In this document: piece after piece, positions 1-7,846 of the stretch
Layout of the letters: the number at the start of each line of letters is the position of its first letter
Numbering within the stretch: position 1 is the stretch's first letter
DNA from: Comamonadaceae bacterium
GTDB taxonomy: Bacteria; Pseudomonadota; Gammaproteobacteria; Burkholderiales; Burkholderiaceae_C
Assembly: GCA_003599455.1 (NCBI GenBank)
Contig: QZKF01000087.1
Location: 1-42,360 of the forward strand
DNA length: 42,360 bases
Reading direction: 5' to 3'
Position numbers and translations under genes: made by a program
Notes under the pieces: model-generated
The model's database searches: none
The model's input: the letters and a program-made list of their open reading frames with translations, nothing else
What the model was told of the DNA's origin: nothing

Positions 1-63
1 GCATCGCGGCCGGACTCGCTGCTGGCCGGTGCTGCCGGCCCGCTGGAGTGGGCCGTGGCGTAG
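1..63 (+). CDS. Possible 3' end of an upstream gene (partial)
   Basis: Frame 1 is open from the window edge to a TAG at 61-63 and would end in the residues ...GPLEWAVA. Most third positions are G or C, as in the real genes here, but another frame is also open over this short stretch. Only 20 codons are visible, so no product can be named. It could equally be non-coding DNA upstream of the kinase gene. Confidence 0.3.
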   Translation, partial: ASRPDSLLAGAAGPLEWAVA

Positions 64-75
64 CCGGTCATGCTG

Positions 76-81
76 TAAACT
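76..81 (+). promoter_or_regulatory. Possible -10 element for the kinase operon
   Basis: TAAACT lies about 70 bp before the chosen start of the Ser/Thr kinase and follows the possible upstream stop codon. No convincing -35 is visible. It is offered only because TAAA-type -10 elements recur in this window (upstream of tRNA-Ser and ppnP). Confidence 0.25.
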
Positions 82-148
82 GCCATGGAACTGTGCCCCA
101 ATCAGGGTGAGTGGTCCAAAACAAGGCGTTCCGGAATCCATCCGAATT

Positions 149-1156
149 ATGTCAAAGGTCAAACCCGCACCGCTGCCGCCGGACACCGTGATCGGTGGAT
201 ACCGCATCGTCCGCAAGCTGGCGGCCGGGGGCTTTGGCGTGGTGTACCTCGCGGTGGACACCGAAGGCCAGCAGGTGGCGGTCAAGGAATACCTGCCTTC
301 GTCCCTGGCCTCGCGCGGACCGGGCGAGCTGCTGCCCCAGGTGCAGCCGGAAAAACTCTCGCTCTACCGGCTCGGTCTCAAGAGCTTCTTTGAAGAAGGC
401 CGGGCGCTGGCCCAGATCTCCCACCAGTCGGTGGTGAGCGTGCTCAATTTCTTCCGCGAAAACGAGACGGTCTACATGGTGATGAACTTCCTGGAGGGCG
501 CGTCCCTGCAGGAGTTCATCATCACCGCGCGCGAACTCAAGAAGCAGAAGGTGTTCCGCGAGTCGACCATCCGCTCGCTGTACGACGAGGTGCTGCGCGG
601 GCTGCGCATCGTGCACCAGCACAAGATGCTGCACCTGGACATCAAGCCCGCCAACATCTTCGTGACCGACGACAACCGCTCGGTGCTGATCGACTTCGGC
701 GCCGCGCGTGAGGTGCTGAGCAAGGAAGGCAACTTCATCCGCCCGATGTACACGCCCGGTTTTGCCGCGCCCGAGATGTACCGCCGCGACTCGTCCATGG
801 GCCCCTGGACCGACATCTACGCCATCGGCGCCTGCATTTACGCCAGCATGCAGGGCTACCCGCCCAACGACGCGCCCCAGCGGCTGGAAAAGGACCGGCT
901 CTCGCTGGCGCTCTCGCGCCTGCGCGGCGTGTACTCCGACAACCTGATCGAGGTCGTCGAGTGGTGCATGTCGCTGGACCCGCTGTCGCGTCCGCAGTCG
1001 GTGTTTGCGCTGCAGAAGGAGCTCAGCCGCGAGACCGAGCGCAGCTACACCAAGCTCACGGTGGCCGAGAAAATGCGGCTGCAGTTCGACAACATCGTGT
1101 CCGACAACAAGAAGTCCCTGCGCAAGTCCACCAACGCCGCGACCAAGTTTCGATGA
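149..1156 (+). CDS. Serine/threonine protein kinase (Hanks type)
   Basis: A 335-residue cytoplasmic kinase with a glycine-rich loop (LAAGGFGVVY, about residues 24-33), the ATP-binding lysine in VAVKEYL (about 46), catalytic-loop HLDIKPAN and the magnesium-binding DFG in IDFGAAR. The catalytic loop reads HLD where most kinases have HRD, so it is a non-RD type. No membrane segment follows the kinase domain, unlike PknB-type sensors. The frame is open upstream to 29, but the ATG at 149 (MSKVKP) begins just before the family's usual N-terminus. The stop overlaps the phosphatase ATG by 4 bp, so the two are surely co-translated and probably form a kinase/phosphatase pair. Substrate unknown. Confidence 0.9.
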   Translation: MSKVKPAPLPPDTVIGGYRIVRKLAAGGFGVVYLAVDTEGQQVAVKEYLPSSLASRGPGELLPQVQPEKLSLYRLGLKSFFEEGRALAQISHQSVVSVLNFFRENETVYMVMNFLEGASLQEFIITARELKKQKVFRESTIRSLYDEVLRGLRIVHQHKMLHLDIKPANIFVTDDNRSVLIDFGAAREVLSKEGNFIRPMYTPGFAAPEMYRRDSSMGPWTDIYAIGACIYASMQGYPPNDAPQRLEKDRLSLALSRLRGVYSDNLIEVVEWCMSLDPLSRPQSVFALQKELSRETERSYTKLTVAEKMRLQFDNIVSDNKKSLRKSTNAATKFR

Positions 1157-2052
1157 AGTTTTCGGTCTACCAGATCAGCCGCCAAGGGGGCCGGGAGCGC
1201 AACGAAGACCGCATGGGCTATGCCTACACCCGCGAGTCGGGCCTGTTCGTGCTGGCCGACGGCATGGGCGGCCACCCCGAAGGCGCGATGGCGGCCCAGC
1301 TGGCATTGCAGACCTTCTCGGCCTACTTCCAGAAGGCGGCAAACCCCACGGTGCGCGAAGTGCCGGAATTCCTCTCCAGTGCGCTGATGGCCGCGCACCA
1401 CCAGATCATCCGTTACGCCGCTGAAAAGGGCATGCTCGACACGCCGCGCACCACGCTGGTGGCGGCCGTGATGGAGCGCAACCATGTGAACTGGGTGCAT
1501 TGCGGCGACTCGCGCCTGTACGTGGTGCGCCATGGCGAGCTGCTCACCCGCACGCGCGACCACTCCTACATGGAGCAGCAGCAGCACCTGGGCCGGGCCA
1601 CCGAGCACATCAACCGCAACATCCTCTTCACCTGCCTGGGCTCGCCCGCCAAGCCGGTGTTCGACCTCTCCGGTCCGGTCCACCTGATGCAGGGCGACCG
1701 CGTGCTGCTGTGTTCGGACGGCTTGTGGGGCACAGTCAGCGACGAGGAAATCACCTCCGAGCTGTCCAAGCGACCGCTGGAGCAGGCCGTGCCCGAGCTG
1801 GTGGAAATGGCGCTCAAGCGGGGTGGCCCGCGCTGTGACAACGTGACCGTGCTGGCCATGGAATGGGAGACCGCCGACGAATTCCAGACCACGCGCGTGT
1901 CCACCGAAGACATCGAGGACGGCGTGTTTGCCTCCACCATCCAGTCGGGTGTGCCCGACCCGGGCATCGAAGACATGGACGATGCCGCGATCGAACAATC
2001 GATCGCTGAAATCAATGCCGCGATCCGCCGCACGGCCGAACGCAATTCCTGA
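1153..2052 (+). CDS. PP2C-family protein serine/threonine phosphatase
   Basis: A 299-residue PP2C/PPM phosphatase, presumed to reverse phosphorylation by the adjacent kinase. Metal-binding signatures are visible: RNEDR near residue 16, the classic [10 protein letters not shown] near 35-44, a later CSDGLWG motif, and a C-terminal DNVTVL. The sequence after about residue 245 is acidic and lacks domain features. The start ATG overlaps the kinase stop (ATGA), which fixes it and implies translational coupling. An upstream extension of the frame to 961 is only shadow of the kinase gene. The 16-bp gap to rph suggests one transcript for the whole 149-4703 run. Confidence 0.93.
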   Translation: MKFSVYQISRQGGRERNEDRMGYAYTRESGLFVLADGMGGHPEGAMAAQLALQTFSAYFQKAANPTVREVPEFLSSALMAAHHQIIRYAAEKGMLDTPRTTLVAAVMERNHVNWVHCGDSRLYVVRHGELLTRTRDHSYMEQQQHLGRATEHINRNILFTCLGSPAKPVFDLSGPVHLMQGDRVLLCSDGLWGTVSDEEITSELSKRPLEQAVPELVEMALKRGGPRCDNVTVLAMEWETADEFQTTRVSTEDIEDGVFASTIQSGVPDPGIEDMDDAAIEQSIAEINAAIRRTAERNS

Positions 2053-2068
2053 ACTCCCGAGGTTTCCC

Positions 2069-2806
2069 ATGAGCGATTTGTCCCGACCCGGCCAACGGGC
2101 CGCCGATGCGTTGCGCCCTGTGCGCATCACCCGCAGCTACACCATCCATGCCGAAGGCTCGGTCCTGATCGAGTTCGGCGACACCAGGGTGCTGTGCACC
2201 GCTTCGGTGGAAGAGAAGGTGCCGCCGCACAAACGCGGCAGCGGCGAAGGCTGGGTGACGGCCGAGTACGGCATGCTGCCGCGCGCCACCCACACCCGCA
2301 GCGACCGCGAGGCCGCCAAGGGCAAGCAGAGCGGGCGCACGCAGGAGATCCAGCGCCTCATCGGCCGCTCGCTGCGCGCGGTGTTCGACCTCAAGGCCCT
2401 GGGCGAACGCACCATTGCGCTCGACTGCGACGTGATCCAGGCCGACGGCGGCACCCGCACCGCGAGCATCACCGGCGCTTTCGTGGCGGCGCACGACGCG
2501 GTCACGAAACTGATCGCCGACGGCAAGCTGGCGAAGTCGCCGATCAAGGGCCACGTGGCCGCGATCTCCGTGGGCATGCTCAAGGGCCAGGCGCTGCTTG
2601 ACCTGGAGTACGTGGAAGACTCGGCCTGCGACACCGACATGAACGTGGTGATGACCGGCGCCGGGCATTTCATCGAAGTGCAGGGCACGGCCGAAGGCGC
2701 GCCCTTCACCCGTCAGGAGATGGACGCGCTGCTGGCGCTGGCGGAGAAGGGCGTGGACGAGCTGGTGGCGCTGCAACGCCAGGCGCTGGGATTGCCAAAG
2801 GCATGA
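2069..2806 (+). CDS. rph: Ribonuclease PH
   Basis: A 245-residue phosphorolytic 3'-5' exoribonuclease that trims tRNA 3' extensions using inorganic phosphate. Family signatures are present: [13 protein letters not shown] at the N-terminus, the phosphate-binding region [15 protein letters not shown] (about 89-103), and [19 protein letters not shown] (about 119-137). The length matches the usual 238-245. The start at 2069 (MSDLSRP) is preceded by a GAGG motif; upstream extension in this frame overlaps the phosphatase gene and is rejected. The stop overlaps rdgB by 4 bp. The rph-rdgB-hemW order is common in Betaproteobacteria. Confidence 0.97.
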   Translation: MSDLSRPGQRAADALRPVRITRSYTIHAEGSVLIEFGDTRVLCTASVEEKVPPHKRGSGEGWVTAEYGMLPRATHTRSDREAAKGKQSGRTQEIQRLIGRSLRAVFDLKALGERTIALDCDVIQADGGTRTASITGAFVAAHDAVTKLIADGKLAKSPIKGHVAAISVGMLKGQALLDLEYVEDSACDTDMNVVMTGAGHFIEVQGTAEGAPFTRQEMDALLALAEKGVDELVALQRQALGLPKA

Positions 2807-3429
2807 AGCTGGTCCTGGCCTCCAACAACGCGGGCAAGCTCGCCGAGCTGCAGGCCTTGTTCGCGCCGCTCGGCGTGGAGCTGGTGCGCCAGGCCGAGTT
2901 GAACATCCCCGAGGCGCCCGAACCGCACCGCACCTTCGTGGAGAACGCGCTGGCCAAGGCGCGGCACGCCGCGCGCGAAAGTGGCCTGCCGGCGCTGGCC
3001 GACGATGCCGGCCTGTGCGTCGAGGCCTTCGGCGGCCTGCCCGGCGTGGACACCGCGTACTACGCCACGCAGTTCGGCTACCCCAAGGGCGACGACCACA
3101 ACGTGCGCGCGCTGCTGGAGCAGATGGCCGGCGTGACCGATCGGCGTGCTGCCCTGGTGAGCACCCTGGTGGCGCTGCGCAGCGCCGACGACCCCGAGCC
3201 GCTCGTGGCCACGGGCCGCGCGCCCGGGCTCATCACGCAGCAGCCCATCGGTGACAACGGCTTCGGGTTTGATCCGGTGATGTACCTGCCCGCGTTTGGC
3301 AAGACCTTCGCGCAGTTGCCCACCGAGGTGAAGAACGCGAACAGCCACCGGGGCCGCGCGGCGCAGCAGATGCTCGAACTGATGCGCGAGCGCTGGTTCG
3401 CGCCCGCCGCGCCCCGCGCCACGCCATGA
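2803..3429 (+). CDS. rdgB: RdgB/HAM1 non-canonical purine NTP pyrophosphatase
   Basis: A 208-residue homodimeric house-cleaning enzyme that hydrolyses dITP, XTP and ITP to monophosphates, keeping damaged purines out of nucleic acids. The N-terminal SNNAGK nucleotide-binding motif (about 7-12), ADDAGL (about 66-71) with its catalytic acidic residues, and the late GDNGFGFDP motif are all present. The start overlaps the rph stop (ATGA) and the stop overlaps the hemW start (ATGA), so rph, rdgB and hemW are translationally coupled. Confidence 0.97.
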   Translation: MKLVLASNNAGKLAELQALFAPLGVELVRQAELNIPEAPEPHRTFVENALAKARHAARESGLPALADDAGLCVEAFGGLPGVDTAYYATQFGYPKGDDHNVRALLEQMAGVTDRRAALVSTLVALRSADDPEPLVATGRAPGLITQQPIGDNGFGFDPVMYLPAFGKTFAQLPTEVKNANSHRGRAAQQMLELMRERWFAPAAPRATP

Positions 3430-4703
3430 GCACCGAAAAGCCGGTGTCCTGGCCCGGTGGTCTGCCCGGCGCGGGCGCGGCGGCCAGGGCCGATGTGGCC
3501 TGGAACGACGTGCGCCACTGGATGCGCCCCGGTACGCTGCAGCTGACCAGCCTGCCGCCGCTCTCGCTCTACATCCACCTGCCCTGGTGCCTGAAGAAGT
3601 GCCCCTACTGCGACTTCAACTCGCACGAATGGAGCGCCACCGCCGCAGCCGGTGAGGACCTGCCCGAGACCGCCTACCTCGATGCCCTGCGCGCCGACCT
3701 CGAGGCGTCGCTGCCGCTGATCTGGGGGCGCACGGTGCACAGCGTGTTCATCGGCGGTGGCACGCCCAGCCTGTTCTCGCCCGCGGCGATCGACCGCCTG
3801 CTGGGCGAGGTGCGCGCCCTGCTGCGGCTGGAGGCCGACGCCGAGGTCACGCTCGAGGCCAACCCGGGCACCTTCGAGAAGGACCGTTTCCGCGCCTATC
3901 GCGCCGCGGGCGTCACGCGCCTGTCGATCGGCGTGCAGAGCTTCAACGACGCGCACCTCAAGGCGCTGGGCCGCGTGCACGACCGCGACCAGGCCCTGGC
4001 CGCGGTGGAGGAGGCCTCGCAGGCCTTCGACACCTTCAACCTCGACCTGATGTACGCGCTGCCCGGGCAGACCCTGGCCGACTGCGAGGCCGACGTGCGC
4101 ACCGCGCTGTCGTTCGCGCCGCCGCACATCTCCATCTACCACCTCACGCTCGAGCCCAACACGTATTTCGCCAAGTACCCGCCCGCGCTGCCACCGGAAG
4201 ACGAGGCCTGGGACATGCTGGACCGCATCACCGAACTCACCGGGCAGGCTGGCTTGAAGCGCTACGAGGTCTCGGCCTATGCGCGCGAGGGGCACCAGTG
4301 CTGGCACAACCTGAACTACTGGCAGTTCGGCGACTACCTGGGCATCGGCGCGGGCGCGCACGGCAAGCTCAGCTTCGCCCATCGCGTGGCGCGGCCGGTG
4401 CGGGTGCGGGAGCCGCGCCTGTACATGGAACGTGCGATGAGTGGCAATGCGGTGGTGAGCGCCGACGAGGTGCCTCGCAAGGCGCTGCCGTTCGAGTTCA
4501 TGCTCAACGCGCTGCGGCTCAAGGACGGCTTCACGCTGCAGCAGTTCATGGAGCGCACCGGCCTGCCGCTCTCCAGCATCGAGCCCGGGCTGGCGCTGGC
4601 GGTGCAGAAGGGGCTGATCGCGCGCGACGCGGCGCGCGTCTGGCCCACCGAGCGTGGCTTCGATTTCCTCAGCGACCTGCAGGCAATCTTCCTGGCGGAC
4701 TGA
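3426..4703 (+). CDS. hemW: Heme chaperone HemW (radical SAM)
   Basis: A 425-residue radical SAM protein of the HemN-like group. The SAM cluster motif is CLKKCPYC (Cys 55, 59 and 62), followed by the glycine-rich IGGGTPSL, EANPG and GVQSF motifs; the C-terminal HemN domain ends near DFLSDLQAIFL. The motif lacks the extra Cys of true HemN coproporphyrinogen dehydrogenase, so HemW, which delivers heme to respiratory proteins, is the better call. The N-terminus is about 40 residues longer than E. coli HemW, but the ATG overlaps the rdgB stop, which supports it. It converges on the histidine kinase gene with only 6 bp between stops. Confidence 0.93.
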   Translation: MSTEKPVSWPGGLPGAGAAARADVAWNDVRHWMRPGTLQLTSLPPLSLYIHLPWCLKKCPYCDFNSHEWSATAAAGEDLPETAYLDALRADLEASLPLIWGRTVHSVFIGGGTPSLFSPAAIDRLLGEVRALLRLEADAEVTLEANPGTFEKDRFRAYRAAGVTRLSIGVQSFNDAHLKALGRVHDRDQALAAVEEASQAFDTFNLDLMYALPGQTLADCEADVRTALSFAPPHISIYHLTLEPNTYFAKYPPALPPEDEAWDMLDRITELTGQAGLKRYEVSAYAREGHQCWHNLNYWQFGDYLGIGAGAHGKLSFAHRVARPVRVREPRLYMERAMSGNAVVSADEVPRKALPFEFMLNALRLKDGFTLQQFMERTGLPLSSIEPGLALAVQKGLIARDAARVWPTERGFDFLSDLQAIFLAD

Positions 4704-4709
4704 AGCGGC

Positions 4710-6107
4710 TCAGGCCGGTTTCGCGGCGTCGGTGCCGTGCAGGCTGAAACCCACGCGCGTGGTGCCACCGCTGGACTCGGCCGCCGGGAAACCGTCGTGC
4801 ATGCGCGCGATCGCCGCGACGATGGACAGGCCCAGGCCGTGATGCGGTTTCTCCATCTCGCAGCGCGCGGCGTCGGCGCGGAAGAAGCGGTCGAACAGGC
4901 GCGGCAGGTGCTCAGGCTCGATCGACGGCCCGGCGTTTTCCACCCACAGGCGCACGCCACCACCGGACTCGCGCGCGATGCGCACGCACAGCCGCGTGCC
5001 CTGGTCGGCGTAGCGGATGGCATTGCCCAGCAGGTTGGACAGCGCGCGCTTGATCAGCGGCTCGTCCACCGAGAGCCGCGCATCGCCCTCGACCACAACG
5101 CTCAGGCCACGCTCTTCCATCGGTGCCTCGTGGAACTCCACCACTTGCTGCACCAGCTGCGCCAGGCTCACCGGCGCGCCGCGCCGCGCCTTCACCCCGC
5201 GGTCGGCCTGCGCGAGGAACAGCATGTCGTTGACGATGGCTGCCATGCGGTGCAGTTCCTCCAGGTTGGAGTGCAGCGTTTCTTCAAGCTCGGCCACGCT
5301 GCGCTCGCGGCTGAGCGCGACCTCGGTGTGGCCGATCAGGTTGGCCAGCGGTGTGCGCAGCTCGTGGGCCACGTCAGCGTTGAAGCCTTCGAGCTGCACG
5401 TAGGTGCGCTCGACGCGGTGCATCAGGCCGTTGAACTGGTCGATCAGGGGCTGCAGCTCTTCCGCGGTCTCGTCCAGCGAGAGCCGCTGGCCCAGGCGCC
5501 GCGCGTCGATGGCCTTGGTCTGCGCGGCCAGGTCGAGCAGGGGGCGCAGGCTGCAGCGCACACGCCAGAACGTGCCCCAGCCCACCAGGGCGGCACCGGC
5601 GAGCACGGCGCCCACCAGCAGCAGGGCCATGCGCCTGGCGGTCTTGGCGTCCTGCGAGCAGTCCAGCACCAGCAGGCCCTGCAGCGTGCCGCCATTTTTC
5701 ATCGGCACGGTGAAGTCCGTGCCACGGGCGCTGGGATGGTTCACGTCGAAGGTGGGTGCAGCATCGCGGTAGAACTCGCTGCCGTCGGCGCGCCGCATCT
5801 GCACGAAAGTGCCCGGACGCCGTTCCGCCAGCCAGACCAGCTTGGCCTTGACCTCGGCCTCGCCCCCTTCGGCCTCGGCCTCGCGCAGCACGTCGACCAG
5901 CACGCTCGAATAGCTGCGCAGCTCTTCCTCGTGCTTGGCCATGAAGAGCATGGAGGTCGCGCCGTAGATGAAGGCCAGCAGCACGCCCAGGCCGATGACG
6001 GTCTGGATCGCCAGCAGCAGCGAGAGCCGCCGGCCGATGGAGTAGGTGCAGGGCGTGTCCGCCGGCGCGTCGCCCACGCGGGGGGTGTCCAGCGCCGTGG
6101 TGTTCAT
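4710..6107 (-). CDS. Two-component sensor histidine kinase (CusS/CzcS/QseC-like)
   Basis: A 465-residue membrane kinase. Layout: TM1 about 28-52, a periplasmic domain about 53-158, TM2 about 160-182, a HAMP linker about 183-235, the phosphoacceptor His 248 in VAHELRTPL, then the ATPase domain with N-box SNLLGNAIRYA, an FDRFFRAD F-box and a GLGLSIV G2 box. The ATG at 6107 overlaps the regulator stop by 4 bp; the frame runs further upstream only as shadow of the regulator. The periplasmic part has no His/Cys cluster of the kind seen in some metal sensors, so the ligand cannot be read. The adjacent divergent secreted protein may be a target. Confidence 0.92.
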   Translation of the reverse strand: MNTTALDTPRVGDAPADTPCTYSIGRRLSLLLAIQTVIGLGVLLAFIYGATSMLFMAKHEEELRSYSSVLVDVLREAEAEGGEAEVKAKLVWLAERRPGTFVQMRRADGSEFYRDAAPTFDVNHPSARGTDFTVPMKNGGTLQGLLVLDCSQDAKTARRMALLLVGAVLAGAALVGWGTFWRVRCSLRPLLDLAAQTKAIDARRLGQRLSLDETAEELQPLIDQFNGLMHRVERTYVQLEGFNADVAHELRTPLANLIGHTEVALSRERSVAELEETLHSNLEELHRMAAIVNDMLFLAQADRGVKARRGAPVSLAQLVQQVVEFHEAPMEERGLSVVVEGDARLSVDEPLIKRALSNLLGNAIRYADQGTRLCVRIARESGGGVRLWVENAGPSIEPEHLPRLFDRFFRADAARCEMEKPHHGLGLSIVAAIARMHDGFPAAESSGGTTRVGFSLHGTDAAKPA

Positions 6108-6787
6108 GTGCGTTCCTCCAGCACATAACCCATGCCGCGCACGTTGTGCAGCAGCTTGGGCTTGAAGGGGTCGTCCATCTTCGAGCGCAGGCGGCGCACG
6201 GCCACCTCGACCACGTTGGTGTCGGAATCGAAGTTCATGTCCCACACCTGCTCGGCGATGGTGGTGCGCGAGAGGATCTGCCCCTTGCGGCGAGCCAGCA
6301 GGGCGAGCAGCGAAAACTCTTTGGCCGTGAGATCGAGGCGCTGCCCGGCGCGCCAGGCCTTGCGGCTGAGCAGGTCCATCTCCAGGTCGCACACCGCCAT
6401 GCGGGTGTTGGCCGCCTCGGTGGTGGCGCCGGGGCCGCGGCGCAGCAGGGCGGCCACGCGGGCCAGCAGTTCGGAGAAGGCAAAGGGCTTGACGAGGTAG
6501 TCGTCCGCGCCAGACTGCAGGCCCTGCACGCGGTCTTCCACGCGGTCGCGCGCGGTGAGCATCAGCACCGGTGTGTTGCGCTTCTCGCGCAGGGCCGAGA
6601 GCACGCCGAAGCCGTCGATGCCGGGCAGCATGATGTCGAGCACCACGAGCTGGTAGTCGCCTTCCAGCGCGAGGTAGCGCCCCTCGATGCCGTCGCGCGC
6701 CACGTCCACGGTATAGCCGGCCTCGGAGAGACCCCGCTTGACGTAGTCCGCCAGCTTGGATTCGTCTTCAATGACCAGCACGCGCAT
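6104..6787 (-). CDS. OmpR-family response regulator
   Basis: A 227-residue regulator with a receiver (acidic pocket ED at 7-8, phosphoacceptor Asp 51 in VVLDIMLPG, Lys in YLVKPFAF) and a winged-helix C-terminus (DLTAKEFSLLALL, VEVAVRRLRSKMD, VRGMGYVL). It is paired with the kinase that it overlaps by 4 bp. The start at 6787 (MRVLVIED) is canonical; 20 upstream in-frame residues are not family-like. Similarity is to the CopR/CzcR/QseB branch. It is divergent from the repeat protein at 6994, with repeated CATTAC sequence between them that may be its binding site. Confidence 0.94.
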   Translation of the reverse strand: MRVLVIEDESKLADYVKRGLSEAGYTVDVARDGIEGRYLALEGDYQLVVLDIMLPGIDGFGVLSALREKRNTPVLMLTARDRVEDRVQGLQSGADDYLVKPFAFSELLARVAALLRRGPGATTEAANTRMAVCDLEMDLLSRKAWRAGQRLDLTAKEFSLLALLARRKGQILSRTTIAEQVWDMNFDSDTNVVEVAVRRLRSKMDDPFKPKLLHNVRGMGYVLEERT

Positions 6788-6865
6788 GAGAAGGGCTTGA
6801 TGGGGGTGGAGGGGGCAGCGCCGCCATGGCGCTGTGCGTGGATGCAATTGTCATGGAAATGCCTT

Positions 6866-6890
6866 CATTACTCCATTACGAATCGGTAAT
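6866..6890. promoter_or_regulatory. Candidate response-regulator box (CATTAC repeats)
   Basis: Two direct copies of CATTAC (6866-6871 and 6874-6879, 8-bp period) are followed by GTAAT at 6886-6890, which makes a perfect ATTAC-N6-GTAAT inverted repeat with the second copy. The site is AT-rich within a GC-rich region and lies in the 206-bp gap between the divergent regulator and secreted-protein genes. OmpR-family regulators usually bind direct repeats with a period near one helical turn. Binding is inferred. Confidence 0.45.
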
Positions 6891-6993
6891 TCTCGCGTTC
6901 GGAAAACGACAGACCCGGTTTCTACAGTCTCTCCTGTGCCGAACACAAAGCGGCACACCAGCCCTTCCAAACACCCTCTCACAAGGAATCATC

Positions 6994-7449
6994 ATGAAAC
7001 TCTCGACCCGCATCCTTCTCCCCCTCGTGCTCACCGCCACCGCCGGTGCCGCCATGGCCCAGACCGCGCCGCTGACCCGCGCCGAGGTGCAAGCCCAGGC
7101 CATCGCCGCCCGCGACGCCGGCCAGCTGCCCGACACCGACATCGTGAAGTTCAACGTGCCCGTGGGCTCCACCGCCACCCGCGCCGAAGTGCTGGCCGAA
7201 GCCCGCGCCGCCCGTGACGCCGGTCGCCTGGTCGACACCGACATCGTCAAGTTCGAAGTGCCCACCGGCCCCGGCAAGACCCGCGCGCAAGTGCTGGCCG
7301 AACTGAACGAAGCCCAGCGCCTGGGTCTGGTGGAAGTGGCCGACGGCAAGTACCCCGTGATCGCCACGCCGCAACAAGCCGAGCAAGTGCGCCAGGCCGG
7401 TCTGCGTGCCGTGGGCAGTTCCACCACCGTTGGCATGGTCCAGCAGTGA
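6994..7449 (+). CDS. Small secreted DUF4148-like repeat protein
   Basis: A 151-residue protein with a clear Sec signal peptide ([23 protein letters not shown], cleavage after AMA or AQ near residue 22). The mature part holds three tandem units of 34 residues that begin TRAEV, TRAEV and TRAQV; the first two carry a conserved DTDIVKF core. At DNA level the period is exactly 102 bp (7075, 7177 and 7279). Such proteins are common and often multicopy in Burkholderiales, with no known biochemical role. AAGGA at 6983-6987 is a good ribosome binding site and fixes the start. Divergence from the two-component pair suggests control by it. Confidence 0.85.
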   Translation: MKLSTRILLPLVLTATAGAAMAQTAPLTRAEVQAQAIAARDAGQLPDTDIVKFNVPVGSTATRAEVLAEARAARDAGRLVDTDIVKFEVPTGPGKTRAQVLAELNEAQRLGLVEVADGKYPVIATPQQAEQVRQAGLRAVGSSTTVGMVQQ

Positions 7450-7461
7450 TGGCGACCCGCA

Positions 7462-7522
7462 GGGTGAGATGGTTGGGTTGCCCCTGACTGACCTTCCGAG
7501 CCATCTCACCCGGGTTTGTTTC
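7462..7522 (+). terminator. Hairpin terminator after the DUF4148-like gene
   Basis: GGGTGAGATGG at 7462-7472 pairs perfectly with CCATCTCACCC at 7501-7511 across a 28-nt loop, followed by a T-rich stretch at 7515-7521. The long loop makes it less ideal than the next hairpin, but it starts 13 bp after the stop codon. Confidence 0.55.
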
Positions 7523-7568
7523 ACCGGTCACTGAAAGGCGATGCCCATGGCGGCGCTTCATGTTCCAG

Positions 7569-7609
7569 CAAAAACACCAACGGGCCCTTGAGGCCCGTTG
7601 GTGTTTTTG
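7569..7609. terminator. Strong bidirectional intrinsic terminator
   Basis: A perfect 18-bp stem (7569-7586 with 7592-7609) closes on the 5-nt loop CTTGA. The GC core is flanked by an A-run on one side and a T-run on the other, so it works in both directions. It would end transcripts from the plus-strand gene and the minus-strand tRNA-Ser, whose 3' end is at 7614. Confidence 0.9.
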
Positions 7610-7613
7610 TGTC

Positions 7614-7701
7614 TGGCGGAGACTGTGAGATTCGAACTCACGGACCCTTGCGGGTCGGCAGTTTTCAAGACTGCTGGTTTAAACCGCTCACCCAAGTCTC
7701 C
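7614..7701 (-). tRNA. tRNA-Ser (anticodon UGA)
   Basis: Reading the minus strand from 7701 gives acceptor arm GGAGACT pairing with AGTCTCC, then a G discriminator and an encoded CCA (7616-7614). The anticodon arm is GCAGT-CTTGAAA-ACTGC with anticodon TGA. A long variable arm (CCGACCCGCAAGGGTC) marks it as class II serine tRNA. The T arm contains GTTCGAATC. Total length is 88 nt including CCA. Confidence 0.97.
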
Positions 7702-7722
7702 GGGCGCGTGTGCAAGGGGTGG

Positions 7723-7728
7723 ATTTTA
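7723..7728 (-). promoter_or_regulatory. Likely -10 element for tRNA-Ser
   Basis: On the minus strand TAAAAT lies about 22 bp upstream of the tRNA 5' end. It is an AT-rich island in GC-rich sequence; the same hexamer precedes ppnP. No good -35 is seen. Confidence 0.45.
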
Positions 7729-7846
7729 GCCTGCGCTCGCGCAGGGGCGCGGGCATGGCATCGGGCTTGCGTCATGATTGCGGGGTCCAGTCCAGGGTGG
7801 ATGGGGTGCCCGTCCCGTGGCGGGGTGTTCGATGCAGAGGGCGCGC

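Noticed and set aside
4737..6128. A 463-residue plus-strand frame over the histidine kinase
   Set aside because: Shadow; the minus strand holds all kinase motifs.
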